DNA from: Alnus glutinosa
Lineage: Eukaryota > Streptophyta > Magnoliopsida > Fagales > Betulaceae
NCBI RefSeq assembly: GCF_958979055.1
Contig: NC_084886.1
Coordinates: forward strand, 42,644,654-42,708,653
DNA length: 64,000 nucleotides
Direction: 5' to 3'
Of the stretch, positions 35,840-48,200 are shown one piece after another. Below the pieces are notes generated by a model. It was not told the origin of the DNA. It did not search any database and worked only from the letters and a program-made list of their open reading frames with translations. Positions within the stretch are counted from its first letter, which is position 1. Every line of letters begins with the position of its first letter. The position numbers and the translations under genes are program-made.

Positions 35840-36390
35840 TAGTGTTTGATAAAGTCCATTGAACTTTACTCTTCTACAAAAGACACTTTAAGGGAAGAAG
35901 TTTGTCCAAGACTTATAAAGCTCGCAACTCAGGTATACATTGGCAATGTGAGACTCTTAATACTCCTCTCACGTGTGGAACTATTGTTCAAACATGTGTA
36001 CAATGAGAGGGAATGCACAACATTTGTCCAAGGTCATGAAGCTCTGATAACATGTAAAAGTCCATGGGTCTTACTCACTCTCAAAAGACGCCTTGAGAAA
36101 GGAGAGGACACCATGACTGATAAAGTGCCTAGGTCATGTATCTCTTGGCTATGTGAGACACTTTAACACACCCCTTCACGTGTGACAACTTTGGCTAAAT
36201 ACGTGTTCAACATCGGAAAGGAAATGCCCATCATCGTCCAAGGAACTTGTTCCGATACCATGTAAAAGTTCATAAGCCTTACTCACTCTCAAAAGACTCA
36301 TTGAGAGAGGATGTGACACCATAACTTATAAAGTATCTAGGTCATGTATCTCTTGGCGATGTGAAACACTTTAACAGTATTGATCAGCAA
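35840..36390 (+). repeat. Dispersed repeat, three tandem sub-copies
   Basis: Unit of about 200 bp: AAAGTCCATTGAACTTTACT, AAAAGACACTTTAAGGGAAG, CAAGACTTATAAAGCTC, GGCAATGTGAGACTCTTAA. It recurs at about 36054 and 36268 in more diverged form, and again at 51700-52020. The open frame across it is incidental. It belongs to a widespread plant intergenic repeat type, probably retroelement-derived (inference). Confidence 0.7.
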
Positions 36391-37596
36391 CCCTAACAAA
36401 AGCTCCGGGAGTGGTCGGACATCCATGGGAGACGACTAACACTTTTTTCTGTTTTGGATTCAAGAAAACAATTAATATTTTCAGAGCTATTTCATTTATG
36501 GGTAATATCTATTCGTTACCTTTTTTAATTATCGGAATTATTATTCATCATTTTAGGAAAATAGCTATTCTATGAGAATAATTATTTCCAGTAATGGTGG
36601 TGCAATCAAACTATATATAGAATAACTTTATTTATGCATAAGTATTATGATAACAATAATGTTTACAGTGATAGAATTTTTATAAAGGTTTTTTTGTTTT
36701 TTGAAAAATTAGTAAATCACTTCTCTAATTCCAAGGTATTAATCGTATGATCAATTCACTTGCTCGGTTCTTAATTTTTCTAATCAATTCCTCGGGTTTC
36801 TGTTGTTTTTTAATTAGATCACTCTATCATACTTTTCATCAAATTATAATATAAATAATGTAAAATTCTTAAACCACTTCCAAAGCCGCGCTTCTCACTT
36901 TGAGGGATGATCCCAAAATAAAAATAAAAAATAAAAAAATTGTAATTTTGGGCTATGTTATCTATTTTTTAATATTATTTTTATTATTATAATAGACTGA
37001 ATATATGAATATCATGCAACTTGATGACGTGGCAGTTAAAATTAACCTTTGGATCAGCACTTGTGTGAAGGGAAAAAAAAAAGGGTTGATCTCAATTTTC
37101 ACGGCTAGATTATCTCGATTATATGACAGTCGTATAATAATTTACTAAATATTATTACTCTTTTAAAATTGTTTTGGTCCTAACCATTCAGTTGGGCTCG
37201 CTTGAACATGTGGCTGGGCTCGTTGAGAATACCAATCTTATACAGTATTTGGGATAATCACCTGACCCAAGTCACCAGCCCAAAATTATGAGCCTTGGTC
37301 CATTCCTGTTTTTGCAGATCTAGAAGCTCACTAAATTATTAGCCCAAACAATTCAACCAATCAAAAATGATTTGGTTTAAGTATTTGGAGGTATTGAGCT
37401 TCAAAGCCTTCAATCTATCCCAATTAAATATAAATGAAAGAAATAATAATTGAAATTCAATTTACAGTATGGAGCTTCACTTAAATTCAATTTACACCAA
37501 CTCTTTTTTCTTTTTTTTCTTGTATTGTTTGGATTTTAATTTTTTAAGGTTTTATGTTAATCCAATTTTTGACTGGTAGGTGTCTAGGGTTTACTA

Positions 37597-37752
37597 AGAG
37601 AAATGATTTTTGCACATCTTTTGTACATCACTTTTTTAAATCAACAATTGAATTTGTAGGACCCACAGAGATTCAAATGTGGATTCTGCAGATCCAATAG
37701 TTGATTTAAAAAAGTGATGTACAAAAGATGTACAATATTGTCTCATTTACTA
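37597..37752. mobile_element. Hairpin MITE
   Basis: ACATCTTTTGTACATCAC followed by TTTTTTAAATCAAC on the left pairs exactly with GTTGATTTAAAAAAGTGATG and TACAAAAGATGT on the right, spacer about 60 bp. Outer parts pair less well (GAGAAATGATTTTTG against CAATATTGTCTC). It could give a long RNA stem if transcribed. Confidence 0.75.
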
Positions 37753-37929
37753 ATATTGTACCACATTTAATCTGCAGGTTGTGCATACAGGATTCTCCTC
37801 GTTATTAAAATAAAATTCTGTTATGTTGGGATCGTGTGCATTCATAATCGCGTATCAGCATAAAAAAGGGATGTCTCATCCTCGTATAAAATTTGACAAT
37901 GATAAATTGATAATATATATATATATATA

Positions 37930-38268
37930 GGGGAAAAGTACACATACTCCTCTCAAACTACCACTCTATTGTTAATATCCTCCCACAAACTATCAAAACA
38001 ATGTCAATATCCCTCCAATGACAAAAATACATTTTATAAAATAAAATAAAAATCTAAAAATTATAACAAAAATCTAAAAATAAGTAGATAAAATAAAAAA
38101 CCAAGACAATTAATTTTTGTTTTTTAATTTTTTTCCAAAAAAAAAGAAAAAAAAAAGACATCATTTTATTTTTATTTTTTTTATTTGTAAAAACAATTAA
38201 TTTTATTTTTTCAGTTTTTTAGTTTTTTCAAATTTATAAGGATATTTTTAAAACTAATTAAACTATAG

Positions 38269-38307
<39 letters not shown>

Positions 38308-38310
38308 TTA
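37930..38310. repeat. Low-complexity A/T block, possible eroded MITE
   Basis: GTACACATACTCCTCTCAAA and following text resembles a Mutator-like MITE arm, but no partner arm was found before the poly(A) run at 38269-38305. It may be truncated. Confidence 0.35.
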
Positions 38311-38319
38311 TTGTTCTTT

Positions 38320-40200
38320 TCAACCAATTTGTTTGATTCTAATTAACCATGCACTTTTTGTCTTAAAAGTTTATTATTGAAATAAATAAAAGTATCTTGA
38401 GATTAGTTCTTAGATTTATCATGGAATTTCTGTTCAATAGATTTAAAATGACAATCTATATTCCTTTTTTTATCAATCAAATCGGTCACCTAAGATTTTT
38501 CCTTAACTTCTTGTTTAATGAATAGTTAGACCCACATTTGTCCTTAAACTTCCACCAATTTTAAAAAGAGAAGAAAAATAATGGAAGACAAAATCATTGT
38601 TCATCTAAAATTAATTACAAGAACTGTAAATGAAGCTGCATGAAGGAATAGCTTTTATTTTGGTTTTCATTTGTAGTATTGCATAAAGATTAATATTATA
38701 TGTTTTATTTGTATAATGCCCACCGAAAGAGAAGGAAATATCGTATATTCAAAATAATTCCTTTTGAAAAAATGCATGTCTTGTTATTATTGAATTAAAC
38801 CCCAAGTTGTTACAAACAAAATTACCAAACATTTATGTATTAAACCAATTACCACAGTTAAAAGTCACCACAATCAAAATAAGTAAAAAATAAAATCAAC
38901 ACATAGATTTGGTGACGAAATTAAAACATTTTGAATAACTTTTTAAAAGTAAAACTACTATGAGGGCCGGCCAACCAACCTCAAAAGTATCTACCATAGA
39001 AGATTTGTGTTACAAATTTATCTATTTGATCAGAAAACTTTTGTAACTCGTTAATCAATTTTGCAACCCCGACAAATGACCCCGTTCACCTCTCACTGTA
39101 GTTGCTCTAGAACCTCTAGCCTTTTTCTTCAAGGATCACTTTTACAAACGAACCTCATCCATTGCAACATAGAGCTCTAGTAGCTAAAGATTTTTATGTG
39201 GTTTAATTGCTTAAAGTTTGTATAAAATTGGCCTTCTTCTACAAGGTTTAATTGTTTAAGGCTCAAGGATGTTTAGAAACCTTTCCAAGAACAATGAAAA
39301 ATCACCTCTAGGTTTTTTGAAAGTCGTAGCTTATGATGCTTATATAAATAAAAAGAAAATTAGTATTTTAAAGTTAAGTCGTCTACAATTAAAACCCTCA
39401 GCAGCCAGTTCAATCAAATGAGGTTTAAGTTTGTTCGATCAAACGTTTAGGGTTTCATGGATTTCATCTCTCCAATCGACCGACATTCGACCAAAGCTCT
39501 CTGGTTTAAGTATGAAATCACAGTGTAACACTTTGCTCGAACGAGAAGCAACCGGCCCTTTGACCAAACCTCTTAATTTTTAGTACCGAGACTTGATGAA
39601 TTGATTCGGTGGAACGATTTTCAACAAATCTTTCAACCAAAGCCTTCTAAACTTCAATTCTTGACTTTTCTTAAACCACATTGTGATCTTGACTCCAACC
39701 ATAAACCTAAAACTTACAGCAAAATATGTTTTGATATTGAATTTGCCGATACTAAAAACCTAATAATTATCATACTAATAACATTTCTCAGTATTTTATT
39801 CATGTTGAATTATGGAAAATGTTCCAATTTGTTCATGAAATAGGCAATATCTTGCATTTTTTTTTTTTCTTTCTTTCTTCTTTTTGTTTAAAGCTTTCAG
39901 CATGATCACATGCCAAATTTATGAGTGAACCAACGATTGAATCAGCAAGCAAGCTACCTCTGACAAACTGACACCAACACTTTTAAGGCACCCCCATGGG
40001 ACAGATGGACTTATGGAGGAGAGATCCTTGCAGGAGACTCTTGTAAGAAGCTTAGTGTTTTCTTTAAGAAGACGAGATGACCCAAAATAGAAAATAAAGT
40101 TGCCCATGGGGGTGTGACCATCCAAAAACGTATATAATAAGGAAAAATTACCCAAATGTGGTTTCAGGCAGATACTATTTTAAGCGAAAATGGGGATATG
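38320..40200. other. Intergenic DNA, nothing recognised
   Basis: AT-rich and without supported genes or element ends. Confidence 0.5.
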
Positions 40201-40823
40201 CTAAGAAGGGATTGTGGTGGGAATTAAGTGTTAAAACAATTGCTGAATTGGTGCGGTGACTTCTGCTACAAGGCAAAATGGGTTTGACAGAGACATTGCA
40301 CCAAGAGCAAAATGTGATACGCATGATTGGTCTGCAAGGGAATGTAAATTAAAATGTCGTAGGAATTGTAACCTAAAATATTCTTCACCCTTGTCTAAGC
40401 AAAACCAACAGTTACCCCTTGTCTTAAACTCCTCCCATTCTTTTAACCTACACCAGACACCCACTTCTCCTAATGGGGTGGCTGCAATCGCTCTTCTCCC
40501 CATTGAAGAAGATGTGGTTTCGCATGCATTCAGCTCAGAGAAAGAGTAAGTGATCATGCCAATATCTTCTCATTTCAATTCAGGCTTATACTTATGACTC
40601 TGTTTTTCTCCCTAGCTACTGCTTCAAAGCCATCACAGCTAGAGATTTCTGTATTATTCTTACATTGCCATCTTTCCTTTCTATTCTGCCCTCTCTTACA
40701 CACGCACACACAGCAGCACTGGCAGAAGCTCTGGGCTTTCTTTGTTTCGTCTTCTTCAATTTCCTGCATTGCTTCATTTCTTCCCCTGTATTTTACATCA
40801 TTTTTTGTCTTGGGATTTTCAGG

Positions 40824-40955
40824 AAGAGGGATATACATTTTGTACGAGGATGTCAAATCCTGCCCCTATGAAGATGTGCATGTACTGTGGTCAATCCTAG
40901 TGGAGTCACATAGACCTTTGCCATCAAAAACTGAGGGCTCTTATGCACGGAGTTG
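40824..40955 (+). other. Possible orphan exon or transcript leader
   Basis: Bounded by TTGGGATTTTCAG (acceptor-like) and GTTGAAT|GTGAGAAAG (donor-like). One frame reads GRGIYILYEDVKSCPYEDVH and continues VLWSILVESHRPLPSK before a stop at about 40956. Another frame opens an ATG and reads MSNPAPMKMCMYCGQS before a stop. Upstream (40660-40800) is C/T-rich, like a plant 5' leader. I recognise no family with certainty and found no neighbouring exon. Confidence 0.3.
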
Positions 40956-40959
40956 AATG

Positions 40960-42285
40960 TGAGAAAGTTTCAGTTATTTACAATTTTCTTTTCTGTCCAG
41001 TTCCGGTGTACAGAGAAATATTTATGACGTTTTTACTTACATAAAAAGTTTTCTTTTCTTCTTTGTTTTTGGGCTTCTTAATTGCTTCAATGTCATCATC
41101 TCAGCATTCGGGTTGTTGTTATCTTGCACAACAATGATAAATAACATGGAATGAAAAAGAGGGAGAGCAAGAAAAAAATTAAGATACAGATTTAAGTGGT
41201 TCGACAATGTGCCTACATTCACAGGAGTGCGGCTATATTCAATAATGATTTAGAGTTTTACAGCATAACATATTTATAACAAAGTCTTACGTACCGTACC
41301 GCCAATTGGCCACTATACTGATACTCTCGTATTACTTTCTATTCTCAAGGAAATATAAGCCACTCGTTACAACACGAGTCTTTTTGAATGTTTATAGAAC
41401 GTTTTATTTGGGTTTAAATCTGAAGGAGCCTTTTCTTTTACATGTTCTAAATGCTAGAAACTTAATGGCCTATTTCTCTATGTCCCTAATTTTTATTTTT
41501 GTGGCGAGGGAGGTGGGGGAAGAATGAAGATAATGACTCTATATCTAGATGCACTTGGCTAAAGGGGTAGTTTGTTTCTACTTCTGAAATAGTTTCTTAT
41601 TGTTGCTTCGTCAGTTTCCAGTAGTTGAGGTGGCAGTTTATTCCTACTTTTCATAGACTTTAGGATACTTTCTCGAAGCCGACACGCGAAAACTATAGAA
41701 TCGATGGACAACCGACACGATTTTCATGTCTGCCGACGAACTTTAAGCATTCTCAATGACGCAGTTGATTTTCATTCTAGAAATTAGACATTTTTTAATA
41801 ATAAATGAAAAGGTTCTCGTGAACACATACCATGGAAATTAACGGACAAACATATAATGATTATAAATTTATAATGGTCAGACAACAAACAAACGGACCC
41901 ATAAACTTAAAGGATATATTAAAAAAAAATTAAAAAAATTAAAAAATAAAAACAGATGACTTTTGATTTTGTCTAATAATATAGCTTAGAATGAGCGCTC
42001 ATGTAGCAAAATTAATATAAATATTCGTTAGCATCTCCTAATCGAGTGTTGGATCTACGCTTAGAATAAGATTAGGACTTGATAACCTTTTATGAAAACC
42101 ATGGTTTAAGGGAAAAGGTTGGTCATCCAATTAATAATAATAATAAAGAAGCTATTAAGTATTAAGCCTTGTCACATTAGTTTTGTAAAATATTTGTGAG
42201 ACGTTTGAGTTTGACCCAGTCAACACTAATTTTTTTTTTTTTTTTTTTTTCTTTGAGAAAAACCCAATCAACACTTCAGTTAGAC
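40960..42285. other. Intergenic DNA, nothing recognised
   Basis: No supported gene. AT-rich, with a T-run at 42231-42250. Confidence 0.5.
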
Positions 42286-42289
42286 TAAT

Positions 42290-42515
42290 GGTGTTTGGAC
42301 AAAGATTTCTTCCAATCCAGTTGTCTCTTTGCATGTGAGAACCACATTTTTTTTTAATTGCAAGGACAAAGTTGAAAGAAATTTGATTAAAAATGTATTT
42401 GCTCTTCCAACTTTGTCCTTGCAATTAAAAAAATACATATGCTTCTCACATCCATAAGGACACATGACATTTTTATAGACTGGGTTGAAAGAAGTTCCTC
42501 TAACCTAATTTAGAG
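42290..42515. mobile_element. Long hairpin MITE
   Basis: The left arm includes GCATGTGAGAACCACAT and TTTTAATTGCAAGGACAAAG. The right arm carries CTTTGTCCTTGCAATTAAAA and GCTTCTCACATCC. Outer arms pair as CTTCCAATCCAGT against ACTGGGTTGAAAG. Each arm is about 90 bp with a spacer near 40 bp. Confidence 0.75.
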
Positions 42516-42739
42516 GAAAACTCTTTTCATATTTTTAATTTAAGCGAGATAGTGGATTTCGAACTATATGAACCCAATATGTTCATCCTCTCCTGCCTAA
42601 GGAACCCAATAAGTTCATACTATGAAAATCTATGCCATCCCCATGCTTCTACTGAATGACCACTTTTATCTTCCTGATTCTTCCACACCTATTTTAAACA
42701 CTTCATGATCTTGGAAATTAAAATGTTTTGCTAGATTAG

Positions 42740-43990
42740 GATCCTCTCTATTTTATTAGAAATTGAGACGATCTATTTCATAATCTAGATTATATTTCAT
42801 ATATCTAAATGTTTATATATTGCCAAATCATTTAAAATTTTTGAATAACATGATACATATATACCGTCAAACAAAATCTTATACGTAAAATAGAGGATCC
42901 CATTCTTTTATGTTGTGTTGTAAGCAACAGTTAAATGTAACTTTTTGGTAAAATTCTTATAGAAAACCAATTTCACCTTTCTGCGATTTAGGTAGTGTTT
43001 TAGTACCAACTCATTTAGAGTTTTTAAAATCATTTCTTTGTGCTATAGACAAATTCAAACCTTGAAGAAGCTCTAGAAGATACGAACCTTCAAAAGCCAT
43101 TATCTACCATTCTGGAAGCTGTATAATTGAATTTGCTATACTTTGATGACCGATTCAACAATTCTAGCCTTTCGCCAACCCAAACCTTCAATGTCTTGTA
43201 AAGCTGGGTTGGGTAAAAGTCTGTCATGCTAACAATTCATGTGCTCATCTTATTGCATATACATCATAGAATACAGCATTATATTATTTTGGAAAATCTG
43301 TCATGAACTAGCAGAATGATTTATAGTACAAATGCAGGCAAGTTAACCGTTAGCGTCGCTTATTTTGGTGTCAGTAGAATTTCGTACTAGGAAATCTCAT
43401 AGAGATGGGAAATAATTTGGAAGCATTCATGAATTAAAACTAGTAAAAGCTACGACCAGAGTTGCTATCAAACTAATCAATTGAAATGTAACAGCTTAAA
43501 GAAAAAGGGTACTTGCCACTTAATCATAAAAAGATGGGTTCAGAAAGGCCTTTCTCAGAAGTTCTTAACAGTGGTGTCGGCAGAAATACAACCAAAGTTT
43601 GGCAATTAGAAGGCAGTGTAACAATGATAGCATCTGGAAGAAGAATCCAAAGGAATTATTTGAGCAGTACTTTGCTTAGTTCGCCCTTTCAAAAGGATTA
43701 AAATGACTAATCCTGCATAATTCAGCATTTTTTGTCCAAAGAAAACAGAATGATGTTAGACATCTAATGCTTGTGTGCATAATTCAGCATTTTCGTTCCA
43801 TTATCATTTATTTAAACTATCAAACGCAAATTTTAGAATTTTGTGGGAGATAAATGTAGAAGTTGAGAAAATTAAAGGGAAAAAAAGTTATGTTGAAACT
43901 CAAGATATGATACTCTAAACCCCCCACCCCTTCTTTCTTTCTTCTCTATTTTTAAATCTCATACAAATAAGAATACTATCCGACGAATCT
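42740..43990. other. Intergenic DNA, nothing recognised
   Basis: No supported gene. The short frame at 43513-43701 resembles nothing known. AGGATCCTCTCTATT near 42738 resembles AGGATCCTCTTCAATT near 59695, a minor dispersed repeat. Confidence 0.4.
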
Positions 43991-44067
43991 TATCAGTAAA
44001 GACTTGATATTTAGTAGTAGCTAAGTCACCATTCTAAGTAGCTGTTGCCAGGTATACTGCATTAACA

Positions 44068-44930
44068 GTGGCAGAGGCAACACTCGACCTTTTGTTTGGG
44101 GGGAGGGGGGCGGAGAGAATTAAATATTTTTTAGGGGAAACTTCACTACTTTCATTGCTGTGTATCAAACTTTAAAAGGTTTACAATGTCACCCCTTCCA
44201 TTAAGGTTTGGAGTTAAATCAGATGGCAAAGGGGTGAAATGACCTGTATATCCTTGTAAAATTTATAAATTACAAAATAAGCTTGATTAATGTTTTTTTT
44301 TTAAAAAAATAGGGGTCATTTGAGAATTTTCAAGGCCTCTGTTAGGATTTTCTGTAAAATCCTAATAAGAGTGGGAGTGACATTGCAAACTTTTTTAAAG
44401 CTGAATATACAAAATTGAGAGTTTTTTTAACTTTAGGGGGATGATTACAAAAGCAATGAAAGTTCAAGGAGTCAAGTGAAGTTTTTATTTCTTTTTTTTT
44501 TCGTTTCACATATTATCTTTTTTCTTCTTTTTTTTTTCATTTTTTCTTCTTCTTCTTATTTTTTTTTTTTTTTTTTTTTCTCGATTTAGGGTTATTGGGG
44601 GTTTTTCTAATTTTAGAGGTGTTACAAGGTTTCTTCAGCTTTTTTGTAGAGTTAGAGGGGATTTTCTTCAATTTTTTTGGGATTCCAGGGGGACCCCTTT
44701 TTTTTTTTTTCAGACATTTAGGGATATTTTAAACTTTTTTGGGGAGCCAGAGGGGTTTTTTGTTCTAAATTTTGAAGGGAAGGGGTATTTTTAAAATTTG
44801 GTGGGACCAAGGGAAACTTTTTTCACTTTTTCTGAGAGGGCTAGGGAGTTTCTCACTTTTATTTTGGGGGGGGGGGGGGGGGGGTATGGCCCCCACTGTC
44901 CCCCGTGGGCACTGTGTACTATTTCTCCTA
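44068..44930. mobile_element. Nested MITEs: T/G-rich hAT-like shell with Mutator-like insert
   Basis: Within 44140-44485, AAACTTCACTACTTTCATTG faces CAATGAAAGTTCAAGGAGTC and AAGTGAAGTTT, long imperfect inverted repeats of Mutator-like type. The surrounding sequence (GGCAGAGGCAACACTCGACC at 44070, G-run at 44867-44884, TGGCCCCCACTGTCCCCC near 44886) resembles the GGGG-rich bodies of the small hAT elements elsewhere in the window. Target duplications were not resolved. Confidence 0.45.
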
Positions 44931-45215
44931 CCACTTCAAGTGTAAAATAGCATTCTCCAACAACCTATAAAGTTTTATTCAGCATGAAATGATTGGGCTG
45001 AATGGGATGACAGGTATGTCTACCGCTGACGCTACAGATATTTTAGAATCAAGCTATCAAATAAATAGCAAACACATGAAACCTACATAATTCTACCAAT
45101 ACGGATGCATTATGAAGTATGACAAGCAAACATTTACAAGTGATTATGTGATAGTGCTGTTCACTCAATAAGATGTAAAAGGAAATTTATATAGGCTGCA
45201 GAGGGTCTTACCACA

Positions 45216-48200
45216 TCATAAGGCTGATGAAGAGGGATATCCAACCACACTTGGCAGCCAATCTTGAAAGAAGCCATGGCAGTCTTTGTCAGCAGGCGAG
45301 AGGGCACCAAGAGGAGTGACGGTAATCTGAAATAAAATAACGATATCAAGTTAGTGGTGGCCTGCATAGAGCTTTTAACCAAGCAAAGCTAATGTGGCTG
45401 CAATAAAATTATGCAGATAAAGTTTATCAACCAAATCTACATACATATCCTTCCTGAAGAAATTTGTAGTCTGTATCATCATCGTCAAGTTGGACACCCC
45501 TCACCTATACAGTCAAAAACTGGAATCAAAATTTTAAGCAGAAAACAGTGGAATGCTCAAAATCAAGAAAAAAAAAAAGCAGGAAGATTGATGTCCTCTG
45601 AAATACGGTTTTTTGAAAAAGAACACAATAAGTTTCCTGCATGTTTATAATAAGTAACCCAAAATCTAATTTTATTCTCCATTCTGTTTCAATTAAGTGT
45701 TTTAATCATGTTGCATCCAAAAGCATTAGTCATTAGATGAAAAGATATGGATCAGCAATTTTACAAGAACCAAGGTACCAAGGTATGTAATATACACCAT
45801 CCAACAGAATCTCATTCTCTTCCTCAAAACGCAATCATTTCCTATAGATATACTAGGTGGGTGGAATTTTAGGGCCACTATTTCTGTAAATGGCTTCCTC
45901 TGTCGATGAACATGGAGCTCCTGGAATTGCTTTGTATTTCTCTCCTTTTCTACTAGCAGGCACTGGTGCTGACATTTTACTTTTTGGAATTTACACTTGA
46001 ACCTTACTCCATGAAACATGGAAGTCTTTTGTGGATCAAGTAGTAACACTTAACTACTCATGGTCTATATTCAATTGAAAATGGCTAAAGGAGGTAATGG
46101 AATTAAAGCATGTGAGATTCACGTGACCTGCAGCCAGTTACATTATGCCACGAAGTCATTCAGTTTAAAACTATCGATTTACAGCATCATCTTCATCAAT
46201 AAAAGGTACAATACCAATTATAATCACAATAATAGTAAAGTGGTTTTTCCTCTTTCTCTCTCTCAATAAACTCGTGATTTGAAAATCAAGTAGAGGAAAG
46301 AAAGGCAAAATACTCATGATGAAAATATTGAAACTTCTGCTCTGAACAACCAGATGAAGCCACCCCCCCCCCCCACCCTTTTTTTTCCAATCGATGCTGC
46401 GTCTGTTTTTTCTGAGTTCCTAACTTTTGAACATCCTGATTACAGAAAAGTGATAAATACTAGAACTAGCCTGATCAAGTCTATGTTTGCAGGTCTATAA
46501 AGGCTTGGCCAATAGAGTTTTTGGGTTATGTTGGTGAAATTGGCAAGTAACTATCTTGATTAACTTTTGAATTTGTTGTTCAGGATGGTTAATAACAAAG
46601 TAATTTTGAGCAACATGGAAGTGGGTTAAGTGTGAAATATTCACATTTGCTTTTAAACGGAAAAATGGTAAGAAATGAAATGCAGAAGAGTCCAGTGAAT
46701 ATGAGAGTAAAGATCAACTTAGTAAAATAATTGGACAATGAGGCTGATGGATAAAGAAAAGAACATACTTCCCTCTTGAACAAAAGATGTTCTGGCGATA
46801 TACTTGAAGTTTCAGTTTCTGCTGATCCTTCTGAGTTAGCCTCCATGGTCATAGTTGATAACATTTTCCCTCCTTGCACGTTAGAAGTAACTTGCTCCCA
46901 TCCCATTCTGAATATAGTCTTACCCTGCGTAGTCAGCTTATACCCCTTTTCGAGGTGCATGAGACAAACCAAAACAACATTACAACCACATTTTAATCAA
47001 AGCATAACAAAACACTACCATTGTTATCATGAAAACATCAAATATAATCCAAGCAGTCCCAAATTGATGACTCAAAGCTAAATGAATTAACTGCAAGTGA
47101 GTAACAAGATTAGCCCCTTCTTCAACCTTCTAGATATGCTACTATCGTTAGAATGATAAGGCTATGCACACAACTAGTTTAAATATACCTTATGACTAGC
47201 AACATTTGTCGGTAGATCTATATTCAGAAAACATCTTTGAGGATAAGCCTGATTCTTGATCTCAGCCAGAATTGCACTTATGATTGGTAAACAGGCCTCA
47301 GCAGCAAGCGTATAGTCATGAGTGTTACTCTTTCCCCCAACCCTGAACGTCAAGAGCACAAATCACTCATATAAGAGGTAAAACACTCATATAATGGTTG
47401 TGAGATTATTTAAGGGTGAAACGTAAAACAGCTGAAAGAATTCTTGGATGAAACATAATATGGCCTTTTTTTATTCTTTTTCTATTTTTGTGCTTTCTCC
47501 CTCACTGTTCTCTCTGTTTATGGTTGCCCAGTTTTTTTCCTTTTCTTTCTCCCTCACTCTTCACCTGTTTTTTTTTTTTTCAATTATTATATATGTAGGA
47601 CTATTGGCGTATGCATGTGCTTACATACCAATCATATGATATAGACACAGAAGGTAAACCATTGAAAAAGGCCTCTCGAGCACCGGCTACTGTGCCAGAA
47701 TAAACACTGCAGTTCCACAAAAAAGCAATCAATAAACATATGAACATACCCCAGCCAAAGAAATAAAATTACATTGTATAAACAGAACTCCAGCAAGGAC
47801 ACTAGCTTCTTGAATGGAGACAGTAGGTCATAATGGGTGTATTTTGAAATCTCATGTGACTAAAATCACTTGATTTCCTTTTTAAACAGTTTCAGAAGAA
47901 CATGTTTCCTTGTGATTAGGTGTGCTTGAATATCATAAGAGAATCACTTCAACTTTTTTTCCCATGATTTTATTTTTAGGTATCCTTTTTTTTCTAGCCC
48001 TTAAAGCAAGGGAAGCTTCTCGTCCCTTCCTCTTCTTCCCCTTTCTTTTTTTCCTGACAAGGACTCAACTTTGGAAAGAGAAAGGGTAATCTTCACAGTC
48101 CAGAATTTCAAATAGATGGACACAAAAGAAGACTAACATGTGATAACCGCAGTTGCTGCCCATGTTTATGCCACTGACTACCTGTGTGCAGAAATTGGAA

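Noticed and set aside
35846-36166. 106-codon frame resembling one at 51668
   Set aside because: The similarity is of the DNA repeat, not of a protein: frames differ between copies and contain shifts.
40231-40557. Open frames on both strands near 40.3 kb
   Set aside because: No family recognised on either strand. One may be transcribed leader, but nothing in the sequence supports a protein.
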